This document shows positions 25,236 through 34,705 of a stretch of DNA of 64,000 nt, piece after piece; the first letter of the stretch is position 1, and the number at the start of each line of letters is the position of its first letter. The notes under the pieces were generated by a model, which was not told the origin of the DNA, ran no database searches, and saw nothing but the letters and a program-made list of their open reading frames with translations. Position numbers and translations under genes: made by a program. Source of the stretch: Gallionella sp. (GTDB lineage: Bacteria; Pseudomonadota; Gammaproteobacteria; Burkholderiales; Gallionellaceae); contig JAUSMR010000067.1 in NCBI GenBank assembly GCA_030645955.1, positions 1 through 64,000 of the forward strand, given 5' to 3'.

Positions 25236-28200
25236 GGTCGTCGCCTGCAAGTTTGAGCGGCCCGCTGCCCGAAAAGCGATCGAGATACAGGTAGATCACC
25301 GGCGTGATAAACAGCGTGATCACCTGCGAGAACAACAATCCCCCGACTACAGCGAGACCCAGCGGTTGGCGCAGCTCTGCGCCCGCGCCCATGCCAAGGG
25401 CGATAGGCAGTGCGCCCATCAGTGCTGCCAAGGTGGTCATCATGATAGGCCGGAAACGCAGCAGGCATGCGGTGCGGATCGCTTCATGCGGCGCCATGCC
25501 GCTGTTGCGCTGCGCATCGAGCGCGAAGTCGATCATCATGATGGCGTTCTTCTTGACGATGCCGATCAGCATCAGGATGCCGATCATCGCGATGATCGAA
25601 AGCTCCATGTTGAACAGCCACAACATTGCCAGTGCGCCGACCGCAGCCGAGGGGAGTCCGGAAAGAATCGTGATCGGGTGGATGTAACTCTCGTACAGCA
25701 CGCCAAGCAGCACATAGATCACCAGCAGCGCTGCGGCGATCAGTACTGCCTGACTCGCCTGCGAAGACTGGAACGCCGCCGCGTCGCCGCCATAGCTGGT
25801 GAGTATGCTCACCGGCATATTGAGCTCGCTCCTGAATTGCGCAATGCGCCTGGATGCATCGCCCAGCGCCGCGCCGGGAGCAAGGTTGAACGAAACGGTC
25901 AGCGCATCGAGTTGTCCGGCGTGATTGATTGAGATGGGTCCCACTTCGCGCTCGACGGTCGCAACGCTGGCCAGTGAAACCAGCGTGCCATTCCTGCTGC
26001 GTACATAAATCTTGCCAAATGCGCTCTCGTCGGCGCGGTCCTCGGCAGAGACCTGCATGATGACCTGATAGCTGTCGCTGGAAGTGTAGATCGTCGAGAC
26101 CTGTCGCTCACCGAAAGCACTGTAGAGCGCGGATCGGATGTCCGCGATCTGCACGCCCAGCAGATTGGCCTTGTCCCGGTTGATATTGAGCCGCGCCTGC
26201 AGGCCCTTCAGTTGCGAGTCGCTGGTGACATCGCGAAAAATGGCATCTTCTCCCATACGTGCCATCAGGCCATTGGCCGCCTCGCGCAACTCTTCGGCAT
26301 GCACGCTGCGCATGACGTACTGATAGCGGCTCTTGCTGACGCGACCGCCCAGCCTGAGGTTCTGAATGGGGTTGATGAAAACATTGACGCCGGGAACGGC
26401 GCGTACCTCGCGACGCAGGTCTTCGACCACCTTGTCGATCGGCGGACGCTCGCTGCGCGGTTTGAGGTTCATGAACAGGCGTCCGCTGTTGCTGGCGCTG
26501 GCGTTAACAATGAGCGTATCGACGGCAGGATTGGCGCGGATCACGTCGCCCGTGCGCTGTAACAGGTCGGCCATCGCGGGAAAGGAAATATCCTCGACCG
26601 CCTCCACCGTGATCAAAGCCAGGCCGACGTCCTCATTGGGAAAGAAACCCTTGGGCAAGACCATGAACAGCGCGATGGTGGCGATCAGCGTGCCGATCGC
26701 GATGCCGAGCACGATACGGCTGTGGCGCAATGACCAGTCGAGCGCGCGTTCGTAGGATGAAAGTAGCCGGGTGAAACCGTGCTCGAACCATGCGGTCAAT
26801 TTCAGGCCGCGTCTTTCTGTTTCATGCGGGGCAGTTTCGATTTCTTGCTGTACCAGGTAGCGGCTGGCCAGCATCGGGACCAGCGTAAGCGACACCACGG
26901 CCGACACCAGCACGGCGATCCCCACGACGGCGGCAAATTCATGGAACAGCAGTCCGATCACGCCGGGCATGAAGAAGATCGGGATGAATACCGCGACCAG
27001 CGAGAGGGAAATCGAGATGATCGTAAAGCTCATTTCCTTCGACCCTTGCAGCGCAGCCTGCAGCGGCGGCATGCCTTTCTCGACGTGGCGCACGATATTC
27101 TCCAGCATCACGATGGCGTCATCCACCACCAGACCGACCGCAAGAGTAATGGCAAGCAGCGAAATATTGTCCAGGCTGTAGCCGAAGGCGCCCATCAGCG
27201 CCACCGTCCCCAGCAGCGAAATCGGCAGCGACAGCGCCGGAATGAAGGTGGCAGTGGCCTTGCGCAGGAACAGGAAAATCACCAGCAAGACCAGGGCGAT
27301 GGTGATCGCCAGCGTGACCTGCACGTCGTGGATAGCATTGCGGATTGACACCGAGCGATCGTTGCGCAGCTTGAGCTGGATCGACGATGGCATCTGCGCG
27401 ATGAGCCCGGGCATCGCCGCCTTGATGGCATCCACCGTCGCGACGGTGTTGGCGCCCGGCTGGCGCTGCACCGAAAGCGTGATGGCGCGTTCGCCGTTGG
27501 CCCAGCTTGCCGTCTTGACCGATTCCACGCTGTCCTCGACCGCGGCAACCTCGGAGAGCCGTACCGGAGCGCCGCTCGGGGCGGTGGCCACAATCAGACT
27601 GGCAAACGCGGCGGCGTTGCCGAGCTGGCGGTTGGCCTGGATGATGAGCGTCTGGCGCGGCCCTTCGAGCGTGCCGACCGGTGAATTGGCATTGGCGCTG
27701 CGCAGCGCGCTGGCGATGTCATCGACGGTCAGGTTGCGCGTCGCAAGCGCTTCCGGATTCACGCGCACGCGCACGGCATATTTCTTCTGCCCGTTGATGT
27801 TTACCTGCGCCACGCCGGAAAGCGTGGAGAGCGTCGGCGAAATGAGGTCGCTGGCGAAACTGTTCAAATCCGAGAGCGACATCGAGGGCGAGGTCAGGCT
27901 GAGGAAAATGATCGGCGCGTCGGCGGGGTTGACCTTTTGATAGGACGGAGGTGTGGTCATTTCCGCCGGCAGCGAGCGTTGCGCGCGCAGCAATGCCGCC
28001 TGCACATCGATGGCGGCGCTGTCTATATTGCGATCCTGATCGAATTCCAGTGTGATCGAGGTGTTGCCCAGCGTGCTCGTCGAGCTGATCACGGACAGGC
28101 CGGAGATGGTGGAGAACTGGCGCTCGAGTGGCGTGGCTACCGAAGACGCCATGGTCTCGGGGCTGGCGCCGGGAAGTGTTGCGCTGACCGAGATGGTGGG

Positions 28201-28326
28201 CGTGTCGTAACTCGGCAGCGCGGCAATGGGTATGCTGCCGTAGGCAAGGATACCGGCCACCACCGCGGAGACCGACAGCAGCACCGTCATGACCGGACGG
28301 CGGATACATAGCTCGGAAATGTTCAT
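25225..28326 (-). CDS. RND-family efflux pump, inner-membrane permease (HAE1/MdtC-like)
   Basis: 1033 residues, normal for a drug-type RND pump. It starts MNISELCIRRPVMTVLLSVS (first membrane helix) with the usual SPETMASSVATPLE-type porter segment. Two large periplasmic loops separate helices 1-2 and 7-8. The proton-relay helix 4 is conserved (LLAITLAVGLVVDDAIVMLE), with the adjacent Asp pair expected in HAE1 pumps. FFPNEDVGLALITVE marks the start of the second half. Exports hydrophobic compounds with an adaptor and a TolC-type channel. It overlaps its adaptor gene by 4 bp. The substrate is not predictable. The extreme C-terminus (DDQVP) lies in the 23-bp repeat, so the tail may have been altered by the neighbouring insertion. 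Confidence 0.95.
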   Translation of the reverse strand: MNISELCIRRPVMTVLLSVSAVVAGILAYGSIPIAALPSYDTPTISVSATLPGASPETMASSVATPLERQFSTISGLSVISSTSTLGNTSITLEFDQDRNIDSAAIDVQAALLRAQRSLPAEMTTPPSYQKVNPADAPIIFLSLTSPSMSLSDLNSFASDLISPTLSTLSGVAQVNINGQKKYAVRVRVNPEALATRNLTVDDIASALRSANANSPVGTLEGPRQTLIIQANRQLGNAAAFASLIVATAPSGAPVRLSEVAAVEDSVESVKTASWANGERAITLSVQRQPGANTVATVDAIKAAMPGLIAQMPSSIQLKLRNDRSVSIRNAIHDVQVTLAITIALVLLVIFLFLRKATATFIPALSLPISLLGTVALMGAFGYSLDNISLLAITLAVGLVVDDAIVMLENIVRHVEKGMPPLQAALQGSKEMSFTIISISLSLVAVFIPIFFMPGVIGLLFHEFAAVVGIAVLVSAVVSLTLVPMLASRYLVQQEIETAPHETERRGLKLTAWFEHGFTRLLSSYERALDWSLRHSRIVLGIAIGTLIATIALFMVLPKGFFPNEDVGLALITVEAVEDISFPAMADLLQRTGDVIRANPAVDTLIVNASASNSGRLFMNLKPRSERPPIDKVVEDLRREVRAVPGVNVFINPIQNLRLGGRVSKSRYQYVMRSVHAEELREAANGLMARMGEDAIFRDVTSDSQLKGLQARLNINRDKANLLGVQIADIRSALYSAFGERQVSTIYTSSDSYQVIMQVSAEDRADESAFGKIYVRSRNGTLVSLASVATVEREVGPISINHAGQLDALTVSFNLAPGAALGDASRRIAQFRSELNMPVSILTSYGGDAAAFQSSQASQAVLIAAALLVIYVLLGVLYESYIHPITILSGLPSAAVGALAMLWLFNMELSIIAMIGILMLIGIVKKNAIMMIDFALDAQRNSGMAPHEAIRTACLLRFRPIMMTTLAALMGALPIALGMGAGAELRQPLGLAVVGGLLFSQVITLFITPVIYLYLDRFSGSGPLKLAGDDQVP

Positions 28327-29504
28327 TGCCTGCCCGCGCTGTTTGTTTCCGCGCCGCCTTTGCCTTGTCTGTCCTCTGACTCAACCACGCTGCCCGGCCT
28401 GAGGTTTTGCGCTCCTTCCACGACGACGCGTGCGCCCGGTGCGACACCCTCAATTACGGCGATACCGTCCTGGATCAGGCGCACATGGACCGGCTGTGCT
28501 GTCACCTTGTGGTCTTCCCCGATCACGTAAAGAAATTTCTTTTCCGGCCCGGTCTGCACTGCCTGCACGGGAACAGTGACTGCGCCGGCCAGCGCGCGCG
28601 GCGCAAGCGTCACCGTGACAAACATGCCCGGCCAGAGGCGATTGTCAGCATTGGGAAACTGTGCCTTGAGGCGTATGGTGCCGCTTGCGGTATCCACCGC
28701 ATTGTCGATGAATACCAGACGCCCCTTCAGGGCTGGCTGGTCTGCCAGATCCAGCTTCGCGAAGACGGGCACTTCGCCCCTGGCCAGCGACTGCTGCAAA
28801 GCCGCAAGTTCGCGTTCCGGCAACGTGAAGTTGACGTTGATCGGATCGATCTGCGTGATGCTCACCAGCGCGGCGCCGTTAGGCTGCACCAGGCTTCCCG
28901 GATAGATTGCAATGGCACCCGTGCGCCCGGCAATCGGCGCGGTGATCTCGCCGAAACTGCGCGCCACGCGGCTTGCATCCACGGAAGCACTATCGACTTC
29001 AAGCTGCCCCCGCAATACGGCCACCTGATTTTGCGCGGCTTCCAGCTCGGCACGCGAGACATATTCCTGCGTGAATAACTCGCGCTGGCGTTCGAGATTA
29101 CGCTCGGCGTTCATCAGGTCGGCACGATCTTTGACTACCTGCGCAGTATTCCTGCTGAGGTTGGCGTCTTCGGTGCGGGCATCAAGCGAGAATATCCTGT
29201 CGCCTTTGCGCACGAACTGCCCCTCCTTGATATGCACTGCCTTGATTGTGGCACTGATCTGCGGGCGTACCTCAACCGTTTGCAGCGCCGACACCGTGCC
29301 GCTGGCCGTGAGCCTGACCGATACATCGGCCTGCGCCACTACGGCGCTCACCACCTGGGTTGCGCCCGTTCCCCTGGGTTTGGACGCGGAGCTGCCGGCG
29401 CGCCAGAACCAGATGGTCAGCGCAATAAGCAGAATGGCGGCCAGCGCAATCCATATGCGCCGCATGACGCGCTCCGAAGATTCTGTTTGATGCATGACTT
29501 CCAT
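28323..29504 (-). CDS. RND efflux periplasmic adaptor (membrane fusion protein)
   Basis: 393 residues. A membrane anchor/signal segment is at about residues 16-33 (IWIALAAILLIALTIWFWRA). The lipoyl/barrel-sandwich half-motifs are VEVRPQISATIKAVHIKEGQ and FGEITAPIAGRTGAIAIYPG, with a coiled-coil hairpin between them, followed by the beta-barrel and membrane-proximal domains. It couples the RND pump to an outer-membrane channel. AGGCGAGG seven bases before the ATG at 29,504 supports this start over an internal Met at residue 14. The C-terminal ~15 residues are polar and variable. The nearest channel candidate is the TolC-like protein at the head of this gene block. Confidence 0.93.
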   Translation of the reverse strand: MEVMHQTESSERVMRRIWIALAAILLIALTIWFWRAGSSASKPRGTGATQVVSAVVAQADVSVRLTASGTVSALQTVEVRPQISATIKAVHIKEGQFVRKGDRIFSLDARTEDANLSRNTAQVVKDRADLMNAERNLERQRELFTQEYVSRAELEAAQNQVAVLRGQLEVDSASVDASRVARSFGEITAPIAGRTGAIAIYPGSLVQPNGAALVSITQIDPINVNFTLPERELAALQQSLARGEVPVFAKLDLADQPALKGRLVFIDNAVDTASGTIRLKAQFPNADNRLWPGMFVTVTLAPRALAGAVTVPVQAVQTGPEKKFLYVIGEDHKVTAQPVHVRLIQDGIAVIEGVAPGARVVVEGAQNLRPGSVVESEDRQGKGGAETNSAGRQ

Positions 29505-29536
29505 TTAAAAACCTCGCCTGAATCTGTTTGTAGCTT

Positions 29537-29587
29537 GTAGGGTGCATTTCATGCACCATTGCCATTGGTGCATGAAATGCACCCTAC
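29537..29587. repeat. Perfect 22-bp palindrome with 7-nt loop
   Basis: GTAGGGTGCATTTCATGCAC (plus CA), a 7-nt loop TTGCCAT, then the exact reverse complement ending GCACCCTAC. It lies between the ABC permease stop and the RND adaptor start. It is a repeat of REP/MITE character and in RNA a strong hairpin that may partly uncouple the two halves of the export operon. Confidence 0.85.
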
Positions 29588-29617
29588 GATATTTTATTGA
29601 ATTTTTACGGGCATACT

Positions 29618-30847
29618 TTACTGGTAGCGCAATGCCTCTATCGGATCAAGCTGTGCGGCTTTGTGCGCCGGATAAAAGCCGAAGAAGATGCCAACCGTCG
29701 CCGCCACACCGAATGCCACGACGGCTGAACTGCCCGAGATGATGATCATCGTGCCGGTCAGCGCGTTGACCAGCAGCGCGCCGCCGATGCCCAACAGCAG
29801 GCCGATGAAGCATCCGGCCACCGAGATGATGATGGCTTCCAGCAGGAATTGCAGCAGGATGTCGCGTTCGCGCGCGCCGATCGCCATGCGGATGCCGATC
29901 TCGCGGGTGCGCTCGGTCACCGAAACCAGCATGATATTCATGATGCCGATACCGCCCACCAGCAGCGAAACCGAGGCGATCGCGCCGAGCAGCAGCGACA
30001 TGGTGCGCGTACTCTCTTCGGCAGAGTCGGCTACGGCAGTGAGGTTGCGCAGGGAGAAATCGTTATCCATACCTTCGCGGATGCGGTGCCGCTGACGCAG
30101 CAGTTCGGTCATGGATTTTTCCACCGCAGGCATCATTTCCTGGGTGGTGGTTTGCACCATGACCATGCGCACTGTTCCCGGAAACTGGCTGCCGAATACC
30201 TGGCGCTGCGCGGTGGTAAGCGGAATGATGATGGTGTCATCCTGATCGCGTCCATCCATGCCCTGGCCCTTGACCGCCAATGTACCGAGGATGACAAACG
30301 GACTTTGCCGGATGCGGAAGGTCTTGCCGACCGGATCTTCATCACCGAATAAATTTTCCGCGGCAGTCCTGCCGATCAGTGCGACGCGCGTGGCGGAGCG
30401 CACATCCGAATCGGTGAAGGCCGCACCAGAAATAACCGGCCATGAACGCGCTTCCAGATAACCCGGAGTGGTGCCGATGACGGAGGTATTCCAGTTGTTC
30501 GGCCCATACACAACTTGAGCGTTGCCGGGATGAATCGGCGCGACGGCCTGCACGCCGGGCAGTTCGGCGATGGCCTCCGCATCGCTGGCAGTCAGAGTGT
30601 GAGCGCCACCGCTGCCGGAGCGCACACCGCTTGTTGATGTGTGACCGGAGAGCAGCACAAACAGGTTGCTCCCCATCGCGGCAATGGTTTGCTTGATGGC
30701 ATATTGCGCGCCTTGCCCGATGGACATCATCAATACCACCGCGCCAACGCCGATCACCATGCCGAGCATCGTCAGCATGGTACGCAGCCGGTTGGAGCCC
30801 ATCGCGCGCCAGGCTTCGCCGAGCATAGCAAAAAATCCAGATTTCAT
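29618..30847 (-). CDS. MacB-type ABC transporter permease
   Basis: About 409 residues. The first membrane helix sits in MLTMLGMVIGVGAVVLMMSI, followed by a large periplasmic domain (roughly residues 50-275). Three C-terminal helices follow (LLLGAIASVSLLVGGIGIMN; the FLLEAIIISVAGCFIGLLLG helix; a last helix ending FGFYPAHKAAQLDPIEALRY, the family's C-terminal signature). MacB-type permeases are mechanotransmitters that drive periplasmic substrates through TolC. The ATPase is on a separate polypeptide here. The start is uncertain: ATG 30,847 gives the usual N-terminus (MKSGFFAMLGEAWRAM); a start at 30,895 would add 16 residues. Confidence 0.92.
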   Translation of the reverse strand: MKSGFFAMLGEAWRAMGSNRLRTMLTMLGMVIGVGAVVLMMSIGQGAQYAIKQTIAAMGSNLFVLLSGHTSTSGVRSGSGGAHTLTASDAEAIAELPGVQAVAPIHPGNAQVVYGPNNWNTSVIGTTPGYLEARSWPVISGAAFTDSDVRSATRVALIGRTAAENLFGDEDPVGKTFRIRQSPFVILGTLAVKGQGMDGRDQDDTIIIPLTTAQRQVFGSQFPGTVRMVMVQTTTQEMMPAVEKSMTELLRQRHRIREGMDNDFSLRNLTAVADSAEESTRTMSLLLGAIASVSLLVGGIGIMNIMLVSVTERTREIGIRMAIGARERDILLQFLLEAIIISVAGCFIGLLLGIGGALLVNALTGTMIIISGSSAVVAFGVAATVGIFFGFYPAHKAAQLDPIEALRYQ

Positions 30848-30949
30848 CCCAACTGCCGCGTTGCGTAAAAAATTTCTTGCTTGCATATAACCCATATGCG
30901 GCGCGGCGACATTTTTTTCGCGCCTTGCATTTGGGCGAACTCTGAATTT

Positions 30950-31663
30950 TTAGATGTTCCCATCATGTTGTGCCTCCCGTGTAAGTTCGTCACTGACGAT
31001 GCGTCCGTCGAAGAACCGCACCTGGCGTTTCGCATGGCGCGCGATGTCCGCCTCGTGGGTCACCACCACGATGGTGATGCCTTCACGGTTCAGTTCCTCG
31101 AACAACGCCATGATTTCTTCGCCGGTCTGGCTGTCGAGGTTGCCGGTGGGTTCATCCGCAAGAATCAGGCGCGGGTTGTTGACCAGGGCGCGCGCAATCG
31201 CCACGCGTTGCTGTTGGCCTCCGGAAATTTTATTGGGCATGGAGGCTGCGTAGCCTTCCAGCCCGACCTTGTCGAGCAGGTTGTGCGCACGCTGCTGGCG
31301 TTCCTCGCGTTCCACCCCGCAGTAGATCAGCGGCAGAGCCACGTTTTCCAGCAGCGACATGCGCGACAACAGATTAAAACCTTGGAACACGAAGCCGATG
31401 GTGCGATTGCGCAGCAAGGCCAGCTCATCCTTGCCCAGTTCCGCAACGTCGCGGCCATCCAGTACATAGCGTCCGGTGCTCGGCTTGTCGAGACAACCGA
31501 GAAGATTCATGAAAGTGGATTTGCCAGAACCGGACGGCCCCATGATCGCGACGAATTCACCGGCAGTGATGCTGAGGCTGACATCTTTTAATGCCGGAAA
31601 CAATCCGGCAGAAGTTTCGTAGGACTTGTGCAGGCCTTCGATGCGGATAACGGGGTCAGCCAT
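30950..31663 (-). CDS. ABC transporter ATP-binding protein (MacB/LolD-type)
   Basis: 237 residues. Walker A is at 42-50 (GPSGSGKST), the Q-loop is in FVFQGFNLL, the signature is SGGQQQR and Walker B is LILADEPTGNLDS. The H-loop is VVVTHEAD. Sequence and length fit the LolD/MacB ATPases. Its gene overlaps the MacA-like adaptor by one base upstream and precedes the permease, so the three form one tripartite exporter. The 100 bp between this stop and the permease start hold nothing recognisable. Confidence 0.95.
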   Translation of the reverse strand: MADPVIRIEGLHKSYETSAGLFPALKDVSLSITAGEFVAIMGPSGSGKSTFMNLLGCLDKPSTGRYVLDGRDVAELGKDELALLRNRTIGFVFQGFNLLSRMSLLENVALPLIYCGVEREERQQRAHNLLDKVGLEGYAASMPNKISGGQQQRVAIARALVNNPRLILADEPTGNLDSQTGEEIMALFEELNREGITIVVVTHEADIARHAKRQVRFFDGRIVSDELTREAQHDGNI

Positions 31664-32886
31664 CAGAACATTCTCATCGGTGGCCTGCTGCCGGAACTGC
31701 TGGAACTTTTCGATTTGTCCTCCGCCAGTACATCACCAACGACCACCTGGTCACCTGCTTTAAGCTCTCCCGTGACGATTTCGGTATTACGATTGTCGGT
31801 GATGCCGAGCGACACGCTGACCGGCGCCAGTTCTCCTTGTTCCAGCACATACACCTTGGCGGAAAAAGCGTCACGCGGGTGCCCGGACAAACGCTTTTCG
31901 TCCCTGGGTTTTGCGGCACCGCCATTCATGGCAGTTCCGCCACGTTTCTGATTGCCGGCATTGGCCGGTTTGAAACGCAGCGCGGCGTTGGGAACCAGCA
32001 ACACGTCCTTGCGCTCGGCTACCGCGATGCTCACATAAGCGGTCATGCCGGGCAGCAAAATCTGCTCTGGATTGTCCACATTGATCACCACATCGTAGGT
32101 CACTACATTTTGCACGGTGGTCGGATTAAGCCGTATCAGCTTGACTACGCCTTGAAAGTTGCGCCCCGCAAAGGCATCCACGGTAAAGCGCACCGTCTGC
32201 CCGACACGGATGCTGCCGATATCCGCCTCGGCAAAGTTCGCATCGATCTGCATCCTGGATAAATCCTGTGCGATCTTGAACAGCGTCGGGGTCTGCAAGC
32301 TGGCCGCAACGGTCTGGCCGACATCCACCGAGCGATCCACCACCACACCGGACACCGGCGAACGAATCACCGAATAAGCGAGGTTGGCGCGGTCTTTTTC
32401 CACGGTCGCCTGCGCCAGCTGTAATTGCGCTTCGGCGGCTTTTTTGGCTTGCACTGCGGTATCCAGTTCCTGCCGGGAAATGTACTCCTGCGCGAACAGG
32501 CTGCGCATGCGCGCTTCGTTGGCGGTGGTTAATTCCAGCGTGGCATGGGCGCTTTGCACATTGGCCAGGCTTTGCTTTTGCTGGGCGGAGAGCAGCGCAT
32601 CATCCAGCTCCAGTAACACCTGGCCTTTTTCCACCTTGCTGTTGAAATCAACATACAGTTTTTTCACCGTACCGGAAACCTGCGTGCCAACGTTTACCAG
32701 CGTCACCGGATTGATCGTGCCGTTGGCCGAGACGGTCTGGCTGATCTCGCCTTTTTCCACGGCCTGCAAACGATATTGCTGCTCCGGCGCGACCATGTAG
32801 AGCTGCCGGTAAGTGGCGATGCCTGCGGTGATGACGGCAACAGTGAGAAAGAACAAGCCCATCGGAGAGCGCAATAGTTTTTTCAT
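31663..32886 (-). CDS. MacA-like periplasmic adaptor protein
   Basis: 407 residues with an N-terminal membrane anchor (GLFFLTVAVITAGIATYRQL), lipoyl half-motifs (TLVNVGTQVSGTVKKLYVDF; VIRSPVSGVVVDRSVDVGQT) around a long coiled-coil hairpin, and a beta-barrel domain. A Lys/Gly-rich linker of about 40 residues sits before the final domain, and the C-terminus is a Ser run followed by RPPMRMF. In MacAB-TolC the adaptor bridges permease and channel and stimulates ATP hydrolysis. Its start overlaps the TolC-like gene by 4 bp. Confidence 0.93.
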   Translation of the reverse strand: MKKLLRSPMGLFFLTVAVITAGIATYRQLYMVAPEQQYRLQAVEKGEISQTVSANGTINPVTLVNVGTQVSGTVKKLYVDFNSKVEKGQVLLELDDALLSAQQKQSLANVQSAHATLELTTANEARMRSLFAQEYISRQELDTAVQAKKAAEAQLQLAQATVEKDRANLAYSVIRSPVSGVVVDRSVDVGQTVAASLQTPTLFKIAQDLSRMQIDANFAEADIGSIRVGQTVRFTVDAFAGRNFQGVVKLIRLNPTTVQNVVTYDVVINVDNPEQILLPGMTAYVSIAVAERKDVLLVPNAALRFKPANAGNQKRGGTAMNGGAAKPRDEKRLSGHPRDAFSAKVYVLEQGELAPVSVSLGITDNRNTEIVTGELKAGDQVVVGDVLAEDKSKSSSSSGSRPPMRMF

Positions 32887-34307
32887 GGACGGCTTGTTTT
32901 CTGTTGGGGACCCGTGCCGGGTTGTTGACTGCTGTCCGGCAAGGCTTGCAATAAGTTGGCATCCAGGTTGCCCATTGCCTGGGCAAGCGTGGCGCGGTTG
33001 ATGTTCCAGTTAAACGTGGACTGGATGCGCTGCTGGCGCGCGCTGGCAAGGGCGCTTTGTGCATTCAGCACGTCCAGCATGCTGCCCACGCCGGCCTTGT
33101 AGCGGCCGAGCGAGACGCGTTCGGATTGTTCCGCGCTGTCCAGCAAATCAGCGGTGGAGCGCAACGATTGCGTCGCGGTGGTGATGTTCTGATAAGCCGT
33201 CCACACATCCAGAGCTACCTGCAAACGCAGCCGTTCCAGCTGTACATTTCTGGCATCCAGTTGCGCCTCGGCGGCACGCACCCGGTAAGTCGGCGCGTAG
33301 CCGGAAAAAACCGGCACGTTCAAAGTGATGCCAACCAGCGAGCCGCTTGAACTGATACCCGCGCTGCTGTTTTGACTGGACGATGCATTCAGGGAAATGG
33401 ACGGTCTGCCCGCCGCACGCGCCGCATCTGCGCCGGCCTCGGCAGCCCTGACTTGCGCAGCGGCGGCGTGTAAATCGGGGCGGCGCTGACGGGCCTCTTC
33501 AATCAGTGTGTTGATATCGCCCTCGAAATCATCGGGCACCGCCGTGGTATTGGCGGCTGCCAATAATACATTCCGGTTGGCATCCTGTCCGATCATGTTT
33601 GCAAGGGCGCCCTGCGCATTCTTCTGGTTTCCATCAGCGGTAATGCGATTCAGGGTGGCCTGCGAATAAGCAGTTCGCGCCTGCAACTTGTCGGCAGGCG
33701 TTGCGCTTCCCGCGATATAGCGCGCCTCGGCGGCGGCAAAACTCTCCCTGGCGGCGCGTTCCGATTCGAGCGCGGCATCCAGCGCGGCTTGCGATGCCTG
33801 CGTTTGGTAAAAGGATTGCACCGCCTGGAGGAAAACAGCCTGTACCGTGCTGTCCTGCGTGGCACTCGCCGCGGCGAGCAATTGGCGCGCATTTTCCAGA
33901 TTGGCGGCGCGCGAGCCGAAGTCATACAGCAGATAGGAAATGCTCAAGCCCAGGCTGCGCTGATTCGTGTTTGCGTTCGTTCCCGTCAAATTGCGGGTAG
34001 CAGAAGCGCCCACGGTTGCACTGGGTAGATAACCTGCCTTGTTCACGCCGACCTGCGCCGCCTGAACCCGCGAATTCGCCCATGCTTCGCGGGTTTGGGT
34101 ATTGTTGCACAACGCGAGATTGACCACATCCAGCAGATTGAGCGCGTGGTTCAGTGGTTGTGCGCCGCACGGATCGCCAACCGCGCCGTCCAGGTGCAAC
34201 GCAGGTCTGGGCGGCAACATCGACTCCGTGCCGAACGGGTCGGAAGTCTCTGCGGCAGCAAGCAAGCCGCTCCAGAGGCAAAGCAGTGTGTAGAAAATTT
34301 TACGCAT
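32883..34307 (-). CDS. TolC-like outer-membrane efflux channel
   Basis: About 474 residues. Signal peptide MRKIFYTLLCLWSGLLAAAE; the start at 34,307 is chosen because it begins this signal, and a start at 34,343 would bury it. Two internally repeated halves of the outer-membrane efflux protein fold follow (NALNLLDVVNLALCNNTQTR; a second half with the YKAGVGSMLDVLNAQSALAS motif typical of TolC/TtgC proteins). Long amphipathic helices rich in Ala/Gln form the periplasmic tunnel. First gene of the six-gene export operon; it can serve both the ABC and the RND systems encoded behind it. Confidence 0.93.
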   Translation of the reverse strand: MRKIFYTLLCLWSGLLAAAETSDPFGTESMLPPRPALHLDGAVGDPCGAQPLNHALNLLDVVNLALCNNTQTREAWANSRVQAAQVGVNKAGYLPSATVGASATRNLTGTNANTNQRSLGLSISYLLYDFGSRAANLENARQLLAAASATQDSTVQAVFLQAVQSFYQTQASQAALDAALESERAARESFAAAEARYIAGSATPADKLQARTAYSQATLNRITADGNQKNAQGALANMIGQDANRNVLLAAANTTAVPDDFEGDINTLIEEARQRRPDLHAAAAQVRAAEAGADAARAAGRPSISLNASSSQNSSAGISSSGSLVGITLNVPVFSGYAPTYRVRAAEAQLDARNVQLERLRLQVALDVWTAYQNITTATQSLRSTADLLDSAEQSERVSLGRYKAGVGSMLDVLNAQSALASARQQRIQSTFNWNINRATLAQAMGNLDANLLQALPDSSQQPGTGPQQKTSRP

Positions 34308-34705
34308 CGGGCCAGTATACATGAGCAAGAAAGACGCAGTCACTGACTCAATGTGTTTTCAATAGTTCAACAGGTAATGGCAAGTTTGCGCCCGCGTGCC
34401 AGTGCATTTGCCAGGTACTCCTTCTGTTGAAGCCGGGTGCGACGGGGCGCGTTTATCAGAAAACCAGAAAACAAATTCGCCGAATGTGGCGAAATTTAAT
34501 CGGACGGGATTGCGTGGCTACGGCATGACCTGCGCTGCGCGGATATTAGGCTGCGACGCAAAATACTGCAACGTTTCACCCTGCGGCATTTTGCCGCGCG
34601 ACAACATGCCACATTCCCAAACCGATTTTTCATCCATAGAATCCGCCCGCTTTAATTTTCTGCAGTAAATATTTAACAATAACTAATCGTTTAAGGGGAT
34701 GAAAC
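34308..34705. other. Divergent intergenic region, TolC-like gene / TonB receptor gene
   Basis: About 400 bp between divergent operons. It contains the TGCGGCA/TGCCGC repeated element at 34,582-34,638, listed separately, and an A/T-rich stretch ending in AAGGGG before the receptor start codon. I do not see the conserved boxes of a cobalamin riboswitch. No gene is apparent. Confidence 0.5.
34582..34638 (+). promoter_or_regulatory. Regulatory motif shared with the receptor gene at 44,515
   Basis: TGCGGCATTTTGCCGCGCGA begins the element, an inverted GCGGCA/TGCCGC pair, followed by GCGACAACATGCCACATTCC and a T-rich run. The stretch 34,597-34,634 matches 44,413-44,450 at about 27 of 38 positions. 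Both lie roughly 105 bp before a TonB-receptor start codon. Probably an operator plus promoter region; the regulator is unknown. Confidence 0.5.

Noticed and set aside
34380..34640. Cobalamin riboswitch upstream of the TonB receptor
   Set aside because: No B12-box-like conserved core recognised; the visible palindromes fit a protein operator better.
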